The notes beneath the pieces were generated by a model. The model was not told where the DNA came from. It made no database searches and saw only the letters and a program-made list of their open reading frames with translations. From Gammaproteobacteria bacterium (GTDB lineage: Bacteria > Pseudomonadota > Gammaproteobacteria > Pseudomonadales > Azotimanducaceae), in contig DMUF01000151.1 of the NCBI GenBank assembly GCA_003476445.1, forward strand, positions 1 through 18,313: a DNA stretch of 18,313 bases, in the 5' to 3' direction. Below are positions 1 to 7,507 of the stretch, piece after piece; the first letter of the stretch is position 1; every line of letters starts with the position of its first letter. Position numbers and translations under genes: made by a program.

Positions 1-92
1 GCGCCTGCCCCGTGCAGCGGCAGCTCAGCGCGCAGCGCCGCCGCATCGAAACCCGGGTCAGCGTTCAGCATCAGGATCCGCGCCACTGGCAA
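1..92 (-). CDS. Possible partial ORF downstream of fba, function unknown
   Basis: An open frame runs off the left window edge. It follows an in-frame TGA at 99-101 and offers a TTG at 90-92, a GTG at 84-86 or an ATG at 69-71 as start. The visible 30 codons read PVARILMLNADPGFDAAALR and onward, which looks like a beta strand followed by a helix, as at the start of many soluble alpha/beta proteins. No clear Shine-Dalgarno sequence precedes any of the three starts. It would begin 13-36 nt after the fba stop and could be co-transcribed. It does not resemble the N-terminus of pyruvate kinase, a common neighbour of fba. I do not recognise the family, and it may simply be an open frame in GC-rich DNA. 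Confidence 0.25.
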   Translation of the reverse strand, partial: MPVARILMLNADPGFDAAALRAELPLHGAG

Positions 93-105
93 CGGATGTC
101 AGCGC

Positions 106-1170
106 TCAATTGACCACCGGGTCCAGAGCGCCACGGGCGTATTGCTGATACATGCCGTCCAGGGAGATGGGCCGAATATGGTCAGCCCAGCCAGCGGTGC
201 CGAAAGCTTCATACCGCTCCCGCACCACGACCTTCATCGCCTTGATGGTTTCTGCCAGATACTTTCGCGGATCGAACTCACTGCGATGGGTGGCGAGGTA
301 CTTGCGGATCGCCGCCGTAGAGGCAAGGCGCAGGTCCGTGTCGATGTTCACCTTGCGCACGCCGTGACGGATGCCCGCACGAATTTCCTCGAGCGGCACG
401 CCATAGGTTTCTGGAATCTCGCCGCCGTTTGCATTGATCTCGGCAAGAAGGTCCTGCGGCACGGAGGAGCTGCCATGCATGACCAGGTGCGTGTTCGGGA
501 TGCGTTGGTTGATCGCGCGGATGCGATCGATGGCCAGAATATCGCCCGTTGGCGGACGGCTGAACTTGTAGGCGCCATGGGAGGTGCCGATCGCGATCGC
601 GAGGGCATCGACGCCGGTCTGCTTGACGAAATCGGCGGCTTGCTCCGGATCCGTCAGCAGCATGTCATGGGAGAGCGTTCCCTCCGCGCCCACACCGTCT
701 TCTTCTCCGGCGGTGCCGGTTTCCAGCGAACCCAGGCAACCGAGCTCGCCCTCCACAGACACGCCGCACGCGTGCGCCATCTCCACCGTGCGCCGAGTGA
801 CTTCGATGTTGTACTCATAGCTTGCCGGCGTCTTCTGATCTTCGAGCAGTGATCCATCCATCATCACCGAAGAAAATCCCAGCTGGATCGAGCGCTGACA
901 CGCGGCGGGCGACGCACCGTGATCCTGGTGCATCACGATCGGAATATCGGGAAACTCCTCGATAGCGGCCAGAATCAGATGCCGCAAGAAGTTTGCGCCC
1001 GCGTATTTACGTGCACCCGCTGACGCCTGCACGATCACGGGGCTGCGGGTCTCCGCGGCGGCCTCCATGATCGCGCGCATCTGCTCCAGATTATTCACGT
1101 TGAACGCCGGCACGCCGTAGTCGTGCTCGGCTGCGTGGTCGAGGAGTTGCCGCATGCTGATGAGGGCCAT
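106..1170 (-). CDS. fba: Fructose-bisphosphate aldolase, class II (CbbA/Fba type)
   Basis: This enzyme reversibly cleaves fructose 1,6-bisphosphate to dihydroxyacetone phosphate and glyceraldehyde 3-phosphate, in cytosolic glycolysis and gluconeogenesis. The 354-aa protein shows the class II signatures: the start MALISMRQLLDHA, FNVNN near residue 23, and HQDHG at 81-85 carrying the catalytic Asp83 and metal-ligand His84. GELG follows at 141-144. TSHG (His198) and MHGSS (His232) supply the other zinc-binding histidines. Length and the extended C-terminal half fit the class IIB (Calvin-cycle-like) subgroup found in many Proteobacteria, rather than the E. coli FbaA type. The ATG at 1168-1170 is preceded by a good AAGGAG ribosome site (1179-1184 on the complementary strand) at 8-nt spacing. 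It lies 67 bp downstream of pgk in the same direction, so co-transcription is likely. Confidence 0.96.
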   Translation of the reverse strand: MALISMRQLLDHAAEHDYGVPAFNVNNLEQMRAIMEAAAETRSPVIVQASAGARKYAGANFLRHLILAAIEEFPDIPIVMHQDHGASPAACQRSIQLGFSSVMMDGSLLEDQKTPASYEYNIEVTRRTVEMAHACGVSVEGELGCLGSLETGTAGEEDGVGAEGTLSHDMLLTDPEQAADFVKQTGVDALAIAIGTSHGAYKFSRPPTGDILAIDRIRAINQRIPNTHLVMHGSSSVPQDLLAEINANGGEIPETYGVPLEEIRAGIRHGVRKVNIDTDLRLASTAAIRKYLATHRSEFDPRKYLAETIKAMKVVVRERYEAFGTAGWADHIRPISLDGMYQQYARGALDPVVN

Positions 1171-1200
1171 GTCCCGATCTCCTTGCTTGGACTTGACCGG

Positions 1201-1219
1201 CTCGGAAGAACGTTCCGAG
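1201..1219. repeat. Inverted repeat between pgk and fba
   Basis: CTCGGAA at 1201-1207 and TTCCGAG at 1213-1219 form a perfect 7-bp stem with a 5-nt loop. The core GAACGTTC (1208-1215) is itself an 8-bp palindrome. The element sits in the 67-bp pgk-fba gap. No T-run follows on either strand, so it is not a classical intrinsic terminator. A processing hairpin, an mRNA stabiliser or an operator are all possible. Confidence 0.5.
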
Positions 1220-1237
1220 CACGATACAAAACAGAAT

Positions 1238-2419
1238 TCAGTCCGCCGCCCGCGCAGCCAACGCTGTCACGGCAGGGAGCGACTTGCCTTCGACAAATTC
1301 GAGGAAGGCACCGCCCGCGGTAGAAATGTACGAAAGACCTGCGCCGACGCCATATTTTTCGATCGCGGCCAGGGTATCCCCGCCGCCGGCAATCGAGAAC
1401 GCCGCGCTGCCGGCGATCGCTTCAGCGAGGACGCGCGTGCCCTCACCGAATTGATCAAACTCAAAAACGCCAACCGGTCCGTTCCAGAGAATAGTGCCAG
1501 CCGATCCGAGCCGCTGCGCCCACTGCCGCGCCGTTTCCGGTCCAATATCCATAATCATGTCGTCGGCTTCGACCGCGTCGAGCGTCTTCACCACCGCGGG
1601 CTCGTTCTCATCGAACTGCTTGCCCACCATGACATCCACGGGCAATGGCACCTCGACACGCGCCGCGATGCGCCGCGCCGCTTCAATGAGATCCGGCTCA
1701 TGCAGCGATTTGCCAATGGGGTAGCCCGCGGCGGCGATGAAGGTATTCGCGATACCGCCACCCACGATCAGCTGGTCCGCTATGTCAGCGAGCGCGTCCA
1801 GCACCTCAAGCTTAGTCGAAACCTTTGAACCGCCGACGATGGCTGCAAGCGGACGCCGGGGACTCGCAAGCGCCTGTTCGAGCGCGGCAAGTTCCGCGGC
1901 CAGCAGAGGACCCGCGCAGGCGACGGGCGCAAACCGCATCACCCCATGCGTAGACGCCTGGGCCCGGTGAGCGGTCGCGAACGCATCCATGACAAAAATA
2001 TCGCAGAGTCCGGCGAAGGCTTTGGCGAGCGCGTCTTCATCCCGGTCTTCTCCAGGCAGGAAGCGGACGTTCTCTAACAGCACGATATCGCCCGGAGCAA
2101 CCGCCACGCCCCGGTCGATCCAATCGGCGACAAGCGGAACCGGACGCCCGAGCAGTTCGCCGAGTCGCGCGGCGACTGGCGCAAGTGAGAAAGCGGGGTC
2201 AAAAGCACCCTCAACCGGCCGGCCAAGATGCGACATCACGATGACGGCTGCGCCGGCTGCCAGGGCTTCACGCAGCGTAGGCAGCGCCGCTTCGATCCGC
2301 GCGTCGCTGGTCACACGACCATTCTTTACCGGAACGTTAAGGTCTTCGCGAATCAGTACGCGCTTGCCAGCGAGATCCAGAGCTCGCATTTCCTTGCGCG
2401 GCATCGGGGACTTCCCCAT
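1238..2419 (-). CDS. pgk: Phosphoglycerate kinase
   Basis: It transfers phosphate between 1,3-bisphosphoglycerate and ADP, giving 3-phosphoglycerate and ATP, in cytosolic glycolysis or the reverse pathway. The 393-aa protein has the family motifs in order: DLNVP (26-30), SHLGRP (63-68), ENVRF (116-120), the DAF-TAH block (145-151, with Ala where Gly is usual), GGSKVSTK (196-203), GGGIANTF (220-227), WNGPVGVFE (312-320) and the nucleotide-loop GGGDT (345-349). I place the start at the ATG at 2417-2419 because AAGGAGG (2426-2432, complementary strand) precedes it by 6 nt. A TTG 18 nt upstream overlaps that site, and an internal ATG at 2402-2404 has a weaker one. It follows tkt after 51 bp and precedes fba. 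The usual gap and pyk partners are absent. Confidence 0.97.
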   Translation of the reverse strand: MGKSPMPRKEMRALDLAGKRVLIREDLNVPVKNGRVTSDARIEAALPTLREALAAGAAVIVMSHLGRPVEGAFDPAFSLAPVAARLGELLGRPVPLVADWIDRGVAVAPGDIVLLENVRFLPGEDRDEDALAKAFAGLCDIFVMDAFATAHRAQASTHGVMRFAPVACAGPLLAAELAALEQALASPRRPLAAIVGGSKVSTKLEVLDALADIADQLIVGGGIANTFIAAAGYPIGKSLHEPDLIEAARRIAARVEVPLPVDVMVGKQFDENEPAVVKTLDAVEADDMIMDIGPETARQWAQRLGSAGTILWNGPVGVFEFDQFGEGTRVLAEAIAGSAAFSIAGGGDTLAAIEKYGVGAGLSYISTAGGAFLEFVEGKSLPAVTALAARAAD

Positions 2420-2470
2420 CGATGGCCTCCTTGCCAATTCACGATCCTGCCGGATCCGAAACTATTTCCA

Positions 2471-4450
2471 TCAGTCGCGAGCGAGCACCTCGCGCACCGC
2501 GCCGATCACGTTTTCCACGGTCATGCCCAGCTCTCGCATTGCCACCGGGCCCGGCGCAGAAAGACCGAACCGGTCAATGCCGACCACTGCGCCATCCAGC
2601 CCGACAAAGCGGTACCAGTAAGCGGTATGACCCGCCTCGACCGCCACGCGGGCGCGCACCGCTGCCGGCAGAACCGCTTCGCGATACGCTGCGTCCTCTG
2701 CGAGAAAAGCCTCCGCGCACGGCATGGATACGACACGCACACCCGCGCCCTCGGCGCCAAGCGCCGCAGCGGCCTGCACTGCCAGCTCCACTTCCGAGCC
2801 CGTTGCAATAATGATGGCACGCAACGGCGATTCTTCCCGCACGAGGACATACGCACCCCGGGCGATTTCACTCAGAGCGACCGGATCGCGCGCCTGAGCC
2901 GCGGTCTTCTGCCGCGTAAACACCAACGCCGTAGGACCAGGAGCGCGTACTGCCTGCTCCCACGCAACCGCGCTTTCCACCGTGTCGCAGGGACGCCAGG
3001 TTCTCAAGCCCGGCGTGGTGCGCAGACTCGTCAGCTGTTCGACCGGTTGGTGCGTGGGGCCATCTTCGCCAACGGCGACCGAGTCGTGGGTGTAGACAAA
3101 GATGTTCGGAATGCCCATGAGAGCAGCCAGTCGCACCGCATTCCGCGCGTAATCCATGAAGACCAGGAAGGTGCCCGCAAAGGTGCGGAACCCGCCGTGC
3201 AGCACCATGCCGTTCGTGATCGCGGTCATGCCGAACTCACGCACGCCAAAGCTCAGATAGGCTTCGTCCGGCGCGCCGGTCCAGCGCGTGTAGTTGGAGC
3301 CCGTCAGATCGGCAGAACCGCCAAACAGCTCTGGCAGGCCAGCCGCGATCGCGGCAATGCAGTGCTGGGATGAGCGACGGGTATCGAGCGGCTGCAGCGA
3401 GCGCTGGGCATCCGCAGCCAGCGCGCGTATGGGCCGATCCCAGTCGGGAAGCAGTTCGCCACGCAGACGGCGCTCGAACTCGGCAGCCAGATCCGGATGG
3501 TCCGCGCGATACGCGGCAAACGCGGATTCCCAAGCAGCGCGCAGGGCCGCGCCGCGGGGTCGCCCGTCCCAGTCCCGGTAGATGTCGGCGGGAATCTCGA
3601 ACGGCGGGTGCTGCCAGCCAAGGGCTGCGCGCGTGGCGGCGATCTCGTCGGCGCCAAGCGGGGCACCGTGGACATCGTGCGTGCCCGCCTTCCCCGGCGA
3701 GCCAAATCCGATGACCGTGCGCACAACCACAAGCGTCGGACGATCATCGCGACTGACGACATCCGCAAGCACCGCAGCAAGCGCCGCGGCGTCGTGCCCA
3801 TCGACATCGCGGAACACACGCCATCCATAGGCTTCGAACCGGGCCGCCACGTCTTCGCTGAACCAGGGCTCCACATGCCCGTCGATGGAAATGCCGTTCG
3901 CGTCGTAGAGGCACACCAGCTTGCCAAGACCCAGCGTACCGGCAAGCGACGCGGCCTCGTGGGAAATGCCCTCCATGAGGCAGCCATCGCCCGCGATCAC
4001 CCAGGTGCGGTGGTTGACGATCTCGTGTCCCGGCCGATTGAACGCGCGCGCAAGCCGCTCCTCAGCAAGGGCCATGCCCACAGCGTTCGCAAACCCCTGA
4101 CCGAGCGGCCCGGTGGTGGTCTCGACGCCCGGACACTCGTGCACTTCCGGGTGTCCCGCCGTGATCGCATGCAACTGTCGAAAGGCGCGCAGATCATCGA
4201 TCGACACCGGATAGCCGGACAGATGCAGAACCGAGTACAACAGCATCGATGCGTGCCCGTTGGAGAGCACAAAGCGATCGCGGTCAGGCCACTGCGGCGC
4301 CGACGGGTCGTGCCTCAGCACCTCGCGCCACAGCACTTCACCCAGGTCGGCGAGCCCCATGGGGGCGCCCGGGTGACCGGAATTGGCCGCCTGCACGGCG
4401 TCCATCGCCAGCGCCCGAATGGCGTTGGCCCGTTCTCTTCTCGTAGACAT
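2471..4450 (-). CDS. tkt: Transketolase
   Basis: This thiamine-diphosphate enzyme moves two-carbon ketol units between sugar phosphates in the non-oxidative pentose phosphate pathway. At 659 aa it is close to E. coli TktA (663 aa), and residue numbering coincides: His26 (SGHPG), His66 (NGHAS), His100 (TAGHPE) and His261 (DVHGAP). The cofactor motif runs from GDG at 154-156 to NGISIDGH at 184-191. The catalytic Glu lies in VREFGM (about 410) and the HDSVAVGEDGPTHQ block (about 470) supplies the substrate-binding His. The open frame extends 21 codons further upstream, but the ATG at 4448-4450 gives the conserved N-terminus; its ribosome site (GGGG) is weak. It is first in a tkt-pgk-fba run, divergent from metK. 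Confidence 0.97.
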   Translation of the reverse strand: MSTRRERANAIRALAMDAVQAANSGHPGAPMGLADLGEVLWREVLRHDPSAPQWPDRDRFVLSNGHASMLLYSVLHLSGYPVSIDDLRAFRQLHAITAGHPEVHECPGVETTTGPLGQGFANAVGMALAEERLARAFNRPGHEIVNHRTWVIAGDGCLMEGISHEAASLAGTLGLGKLVCLYDANGISIDGHVEPWFSEDVAARFEAYGWRVFRDVDGHDAAALAAVLADVVSRDDRPTLVVVRTVIGFGSPGKAGTHDVHGAPLGADEIAATRAALGWQHPPFEIPADIYRDWDGRPRGAALRAAWESAFAAYRADHPDLAAEFERRLRGELLPDWDRPIRALAADAQRSLQPLDTRRSSQHCIAAIAAGLPELFGGSADLTGSNYTRWTGAPDEAYLSFGVREFGMTAITNGMVLHGGFRTFAGTFLVFMDYARNAVRLAALMGIPNIFVYTHDSVAVGEDGPTHQPVEQLTSLRTTPGLRTWRPCDTVESAVAWEQAVRAPGPTALVFTRQKTAAQARDPVALSEIARGAYVLVREESPLRAIIIATGSEVELAVQAAAALGAEGAGVRVVSMPCAEAFLAEDAAYREAVLPAAVRARVAVEAGHTAYWYRFVGLDGAVVGIDRFGLSAPGPVAMRELGMTVENVIGAVREVLARD

Positions 4451-4467
4451 GTGAACCCCGGGGCGTG

Positions 4468-4481
4468 CCCGCGACAGCGGG
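4468..4481. repeat. Small hairpin in the tkt 5' leader
   Basis: CCCGC (4468-4472) and GCGGG (4477-4481) form a perfect 5-bp stem with a GACA loop on the plus strand, equivalent to a TGTC loop in the tkt transcript. It lies about 17-30 nt upstream of the tkt start codon. It is short and GC-rich, so chance is a real possibility. Confidence 0.3.
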
Positions 4482-4489
4482 AAGGCGGC

Positions 4490-4518
4490 ATTTTCTTCGC
4501 TGCGGCGGGGCACTGCAA
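4490..4518 (-). promoter_or_regulatory. Candidate sigma-70 promoter for tkt
   Basis: Reading the minus strand, TTGCAG (4513-4518) is followed after exactly 17 nt by GAAAAT (4490-4495). The -35 matches TTGACA at 4 of 6 positions and the -10 matches TATAAT at 4 of 6. This is about 40 bp upstream of the tkt ATG. It is a pattern match only, but its position is right and it overlaps no gene. Confidence 0.35.
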
Positions 4519-4565
4519 TTGCCGGATCGGATCCACCCGACTCGGGCGATCACCAAACCTTGGGC

Positions 4566-4571
4566 TACACT
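4566..4571 (+). promoter_or_regulatory. Candidate -10 element for metK
   Basis: TACACT matches TATAAT at 4 of 6 positions, in the context GGGCTACACTGC, about 70 bp upstream of the metK ATG. No convincing -35 hexamer lies 16-18 bp upstream, so the call is weak. Transcription from here would produce a leader of roughly 60 nt that includes the hairpin at 4580-4597. Confidence 0.25.
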
Positions 4572-4579
4572 GCGCAGGT

Positions 4580-4597
4580 GACGTCCGAACGGGCGTC
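4580..4597 (+). repeat. Stem-loop in the metK 5' leader
   Basis: GACGTCC (4580-4586) and GGGCGTC (4591-4597) pair over 7 bp, including one G-U, with a GAAC loop. The stem ends about 43 nt before the metK start and 26 nt before its ribosome site. No T-run follows. It does not match the conserved sequence of SAM or SAH riboswitches as I know them; its role, if any, is unknown. Confidence 0.4.
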
Positions 4598-4640
4598 GAC
4601 GCAAGAAATCACAGGCAGCCGACAAGGAGCGTCCAAAGCC

Positions 4641-5792
4641 ATGAGCGAGTACTCCATCTTCACCTCCGAATCCGTCTCGGAAGGACACCCGGACAAGGTC
4701 GCGGACCAGGTCTCGGATGCCGTTCTCGACGCCATGCTGGCTGCGGATCCGGAGTCGCGGGTGGCCTGCGAAACCCTCATCAAGACCGGCATTGTCGTGA
4801 TCGCTGGGGAGTACCGGTCCCGCGCCGAGGTCAATCTCGACCGTCTGGTACGCGAGGTGGTGCGCGAAATCGGCTACGACCGCATGGAAATCGGCTTCGA
4901 TGCCACCGAGTGCACGGTCATCAACGCTCTGGGCCGCCAATCGGCTGACATCGCCATGGGCGTGGATGAATCGGCAAATCACGAACAAGGCGCCGGCGAT
5001 CAGGGACTGATGTTCGGTTACGCCACCAACGAAACCGATGTGCTGATGCCCGCACCGATTACCTATGCGCACCGGCTGGTGCGACGCCAGGCGGAAGCGC
5101 GCCGCAGTTCGCTGCCCTTCCTGCGCCCGGACGCGAAGAGCCAGCTCACGTTCCACTATGAAAATGGTCAGCCGGTTGGCATCGACGCGGTTGTGCTGTC
5201 GACCCAGCACGACCCCGATATCTCCCAGGCTGACCTGCGCGAGGCGGTGATGGAGGAGATCATCAAACCCACGCTGCCGAGCAACTGGATCACCCGCGAC
5301 ACCCGCATTTTCATTAACCCGACCGGTAACTTTGTGATCGGGGGGCCCGTTGGCGATTGCGGACTGACCGGTCGCAAGATCATCGTGGACAGCTACGGCG
5401 GCATGGCCCGCCATGGCGGCGGCGCCTTCTCGGGCAAGGACCCGTCGAAAGTCGACCGGTCCGCCGCCTACGCGGGGCGCTACGTCGCCAAGAACATCGT
5501 CGCCGCCGGCCTCGCCGAGCGCTGCGAGATCCAGGTGAGCTATGCCATCGGTGTGGCAGAGCCTACGTCGATCAGCATCAATACCTTTGGCACCGGGCGC
5601 CTGCCGGACACGAAGATCGTTCAACTGGTGCGTGAACATTTCGATTTGCGGCCCAAGGGGCTCATCGCCATGCTCGACCTCAAGCGACCGATCTATCGGG
5701 CGACCGCCGCCTACGGGCACTTCGGGCGGACCGAGCCTGATTTCACCTGGGAACGCACCGACCGCGCCGCCGCGCTGGCCGCGGCGCTCTGA
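4641..5792 (+). CDS. metK: S-adenosylmethionine synthetase
   Basis: MetK makes S-adenosylmethionine from methionine and ATP in the cytosol, releasing phosphate and pyrophosphate. The 383-aa product is nearly the length of E. coli MetK (384) and has its hallmarks: SEGHPDK (13-19, with catalytic His16), GAGDQG (117-122, flexible ATP-binding loop region) and GGGAFSGKDPSKVDRS (259-274, phosphate-binding loop). The frame is open 27 codons further upstream, but the ATG at 4641 gives the conserved MSEYSIFTSESVSEG start and has an AAGGAG site at 4624-4629. It is divergent from tkt and followed after 23 bp by metF, linking methyl-donor synthesis to the folate branch that regenerates methionine. The ahcY gene often placed in this cluster is absent. 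Confidence 0.97.
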   Translation: MSEYSIFTSESVSEGHPDKVADQVSDAVLDAMLAADPESRVACETLIKTGIVVIAGEYRSRAEVNLDRLVREVVREIGYDRMEIGFDATECTVINALGRQSADIAMGVDESANHEQGAGDQGLMFGYATNETDVLMPAPITYAHRLVRRQAEARRSSLPFLRPDAKSQLTFHYENGQPVGIDAVVLSTQHDPDISQADLREAVMEEIIKPTLPSNWITRDTRIFINPTGNFVIGGPVGDCGLTGRKIIVDSYGGMARHGGGAFSGKDPSKVDRSAAYAGRYVAKNIVAAGLAERCEIQVSYAIGVAEPTSISINTFGTGRLPDTKIVQLVREHFDLRPKGLIAMLDLKRPIYRATAAYGHFGRTEPDFTWERTDRAAALAAAL

Positions 5793-5815
5793 GCGCACAT
5801 CGAAGGAGACACGGC

Positions 5816-6697
5816 ATGCGCAACGGCCTCGACAGCCAGTCGCCCACGCGCTTCACGGCGAGCGAGACCCGCGTCTCGCTCGAATTCTTTCCGCCGCGCG
5901 GCGGTGACGTTGCAAGCATCGACCCGGTCGTCACCCGGCTCCGGGAAGCACGACCGTTGTTCTGCTCGTGCACCTACGGGGCGGGCGGTTCAACCCGGGA
6001 CGGCACGCGTCAGACCGTGGCACATCTCTTCGAGCTGGGTCTCGACGCCGCACCACATCTCTCCATCGGCACCGACTCAGAGGAGACGATCCATGCGCTC
6101 CTCGACGAATACCAGGCTCTTGGGGTGCGCCGCATCGTCGCCCTCCGCGGTGATGTGCCTTCCGGCGTCGGCCGCGCGCGCTACACCCACAACGCGGAGA
6201 CGCTGGTGCGCTGGATCCGGGCCCACAGCGGCGACCATTTCGACATCGAGGTAGCTGCGTATCCCGAGACGCACCCAGACGCCCGGACTCCCGCGGAGGA
6301 CCTGGAGTTCTTTCGACGCAAAGTAGACGCGGGCGCGACCGGCGCCATTACCCAGTACTTCTACAACGTGCAGGCGTGGGAAGACTTCGTCGAGCGCGCG
6401 ACGAAAGTAGGCGTCACGCTGCCGATCGTACCCGGCATCATGCCGATCACGAACCTCGAGGGGATCGTGCGCTTTTCCGAGAGCTGCGGCGCCGACCTGC
6501 CACGATGGATTCGCAAGCATCTTGAAGCACTGCGCGATGACGAAGCCGGTCTCAAAGCATTCGGCATCGATGTGGTCACGCGTCTCTGCGAAGACCTGCT
6601 CGCCGCTGGCGCGCCCGGGCTTCACTTCTACACGCTCAATCGCTGGGGTGCGACGGCAGCCATCTGCCGCAATCTGGGGCTGATCGGCCCCTCGTGA
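5816..6697 (+). CDS. metF: 5,10-methylenetetrahydrofolate reductase
   Basis: This FAD enzyme reduces 5,10-methylene-THF to 5-methyl-THF, the methyl source for methionine synthase. The 293-aa protein fits the bacterial family (E. coli 296 aa). It carries SLEFFPP with the catalytic Glu23, TYGAGGST (53-60) for flavin binding, LRGD (110-113, aspartate near FAD N1) and ITQYFY (178-183, Gln180 in the folate site). The start ATG follows GAAGGAGA with a 6-nt gap. It is 23 bp downstream of metK, and its stop overlaps the GTG start of rsmE by 4 nt (GTGA), so the three genes are probably one operon and rsmE is translationally coupled. Confidence 0.96.
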   Translation: MRNGLDSQSPTRFTASETRVSLEFFPPRGGDVASIDPVVTRLREARPLFCSCTYGAGGSTRDGTRQTVAHLFELGLDAAPHLSIGTDSEETIHALLDEYQALGVRRIVALRGDVPSGVGRARYTHNAETLVRWIRAHSGDHFDIEVAAYPETHPDARTPAEDLEFFRRKVDAGATGAITQYFYNVQAWEDFVERATKVGVTLPIVPGIMPITNLEGIVRFSESCGADLPRWIRKHLEALRDDEAGLKAFGIDVVTRLCEDLLAAGAPGLHFYTLNRWGATAAICRNLGLIGPS

Positions 6698-7413
6698 CGC
6701 CGCGACTGTTCCTTCCCGGCCCGCTCAGCGCGGGCGGGCTTCACCCACTCGCCCCAGAACAGGCGCACTACCTGCTGCGGGTGCTGCGTCTTGCCGCGGG
6801 CGACCCCGTGCTGTGCTGTGACGGCGCAGGGGAGCTGTGGCAAGCAGTCCTCGTGCGCTCAGGGTCTCGCGCTTTTGCGGTTGAACTCATCGCGTGTCAG
6901 CTGCGAACGCCAGCCCCGACGCTGCGTCTGCACCTGCTGCAGGGTCTGCTGAAAGGCGCCGCCATGGACACGGTGCTGCAAAAGGCGACCGAGCTTGGCG
7001 CGACCGACATCTGGCTGATCACCTCTGCACGCAGCAACGTGAGCCTCGGCCCCGATCGCGTCGAGCGCAAGCGAGAACACTGGCTCGGCATTCTCGAAAG
7101 CGCTGCCGCCCAATGCCAACAGCTACACCTACCCGCGCTGCACGGCCCGATGGCGCTGCCCGACGCTCTCGCCGGTATGGCCGGGACCCCTTTACTGCTG
7201 CTCGATCCCGGCGCTGCGCCGTTACCGCACGCGCTTCCCGCGGGGCCGGTGGGCATCCTGGTGGGGCCGGAAGGCGGTTTTGCAGGTCCCGAGAGAGACC
7301 TCGCGCTTGGTCGTGGGGCCATCGCCTGCGGACTGGGCAGTCTCATCCTGCGCGCGGAAACAGCGCCCCTCGCCGCACTTGCCGCCGTTCGGCATTCCCG
7401 CGGCTGGTCTTAG
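6694..7413 (+). CDS. rsmE: 16S rRNA m3U1498 methyltransferase RsmE
   Basis: RsmE methylates N3 of U1498 in 16S rRNA of the small subunit using S-adenosylmethionine, the product of metK two genes upstream. The 239-aa protein has the expected two parts: an N-terminal PUA-like RNA-binding region (about 1-70) and a SPOUT-fold knotted methyltransferase domain. Motifs are HYLLRVLRL (25-33), KATELG (97-102), GPEGGF (191-196, SAM site) and LILRAETA (217-224, where LGPRILRTETA is typical). The start is GTG, sharing 4 nt with the metF stop, and gives the standard short N-terminus (PRLFLPGPL). It ends convergently with the chpC gene, with a tandem repeat in between. Confidence 0.95.
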   Translation: MTPRLFLPGPLSAGGLHPLAPEQAHYLLRVLRLAAGDPVLCCDGAGELWQAVLVRSGSRAFAVELIACQLRTPAPTLRLHLLQGLLKGAAMDTVLQKATELGATDIWLITSARSNVSLGPDRVERKREHWLGILESAAAQCQQLHLPALHGPMALPDALAGMAGTPLLLLDPGAAPLPHALPAGPVGILVGPEGGFAGPERDLALGRGAIACGLGSLILRAETAPLAALAAVRHSRGWS

Positions 7414-7430
7414 GCGCACCGGCGGCAGAG

Positions 7431-7502
7431 GCTTCCCCGGGCACATACGCTTGCCCAGGCGCATGCGCTTGCCCAGGCGCATGCGCTTCCGCGTGCGCTA
7501 AA
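7431..7502. repeat. 18-bp tandem repeat between convergent rsmE and chpC
   Basis: Four 18-bp units follow one another: 7431-7448 (diverged), 7449-7466 and 7467-7484 (identical, GCTTGCCCAGGCGCATGC), and 7485-7502 (diverged after GCTTCC). The unit junctions create the perfect 10-bp palindrome GCGCATGCGC twice (7459-7468 and 7477-7486). The two copies can pair with each other across an 8-nt loop to form a strong stem on either strand. It lies entirely between the rsmE stop and the chpC stop, so it may act as a bidirectional 3'-end structure despite lacking T-runs. An 18-bp period keeps any reading frame open, which explains repetitive ORF shadows through it; I do not think it is coding. Confidence 0.8.
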
Positions 7503-7507
7503 AGCCG

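Noticed and set aside
1201..1219. Rho-independent terminator after pgk
   Set aside because: The stem is good but there is no T-run on either strand, and fba follows in the same direction, so I list it only as an inverted repeat.
2228..3373. A 381-codon plus-strand frame antisense to pgk and tkt
   Set aside because: It spans two unrelated real genes on the other strand and has the His/Arg-rich composition of a shadow frame.
4540..4640. SAM or SAH riboswitch ahead of metK
   Set aside because: The leader is short, with one simple 7-bp hairpin, and lacks the conserved core sequences I know for these riboswitches. A covariance search would settle it.
4338..5798. A 486-codon minus-strand open frame covering metK and the tkt start
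   Set aside because: It is antisense to metK, whose catalytic motifs are all intact. The translated sequence has no recognisable family and no ribosome site that I can see.
7414..7507. Repeat-encoded short proteins (repeated RLPRRM, or ACPGAC, or MRLGKR in other frames)
   Set aside because: These arise because the 18-bp repeat is a multiple of three. None has a start and ribosome site of its own, and both flanking genes end cleanly before it.
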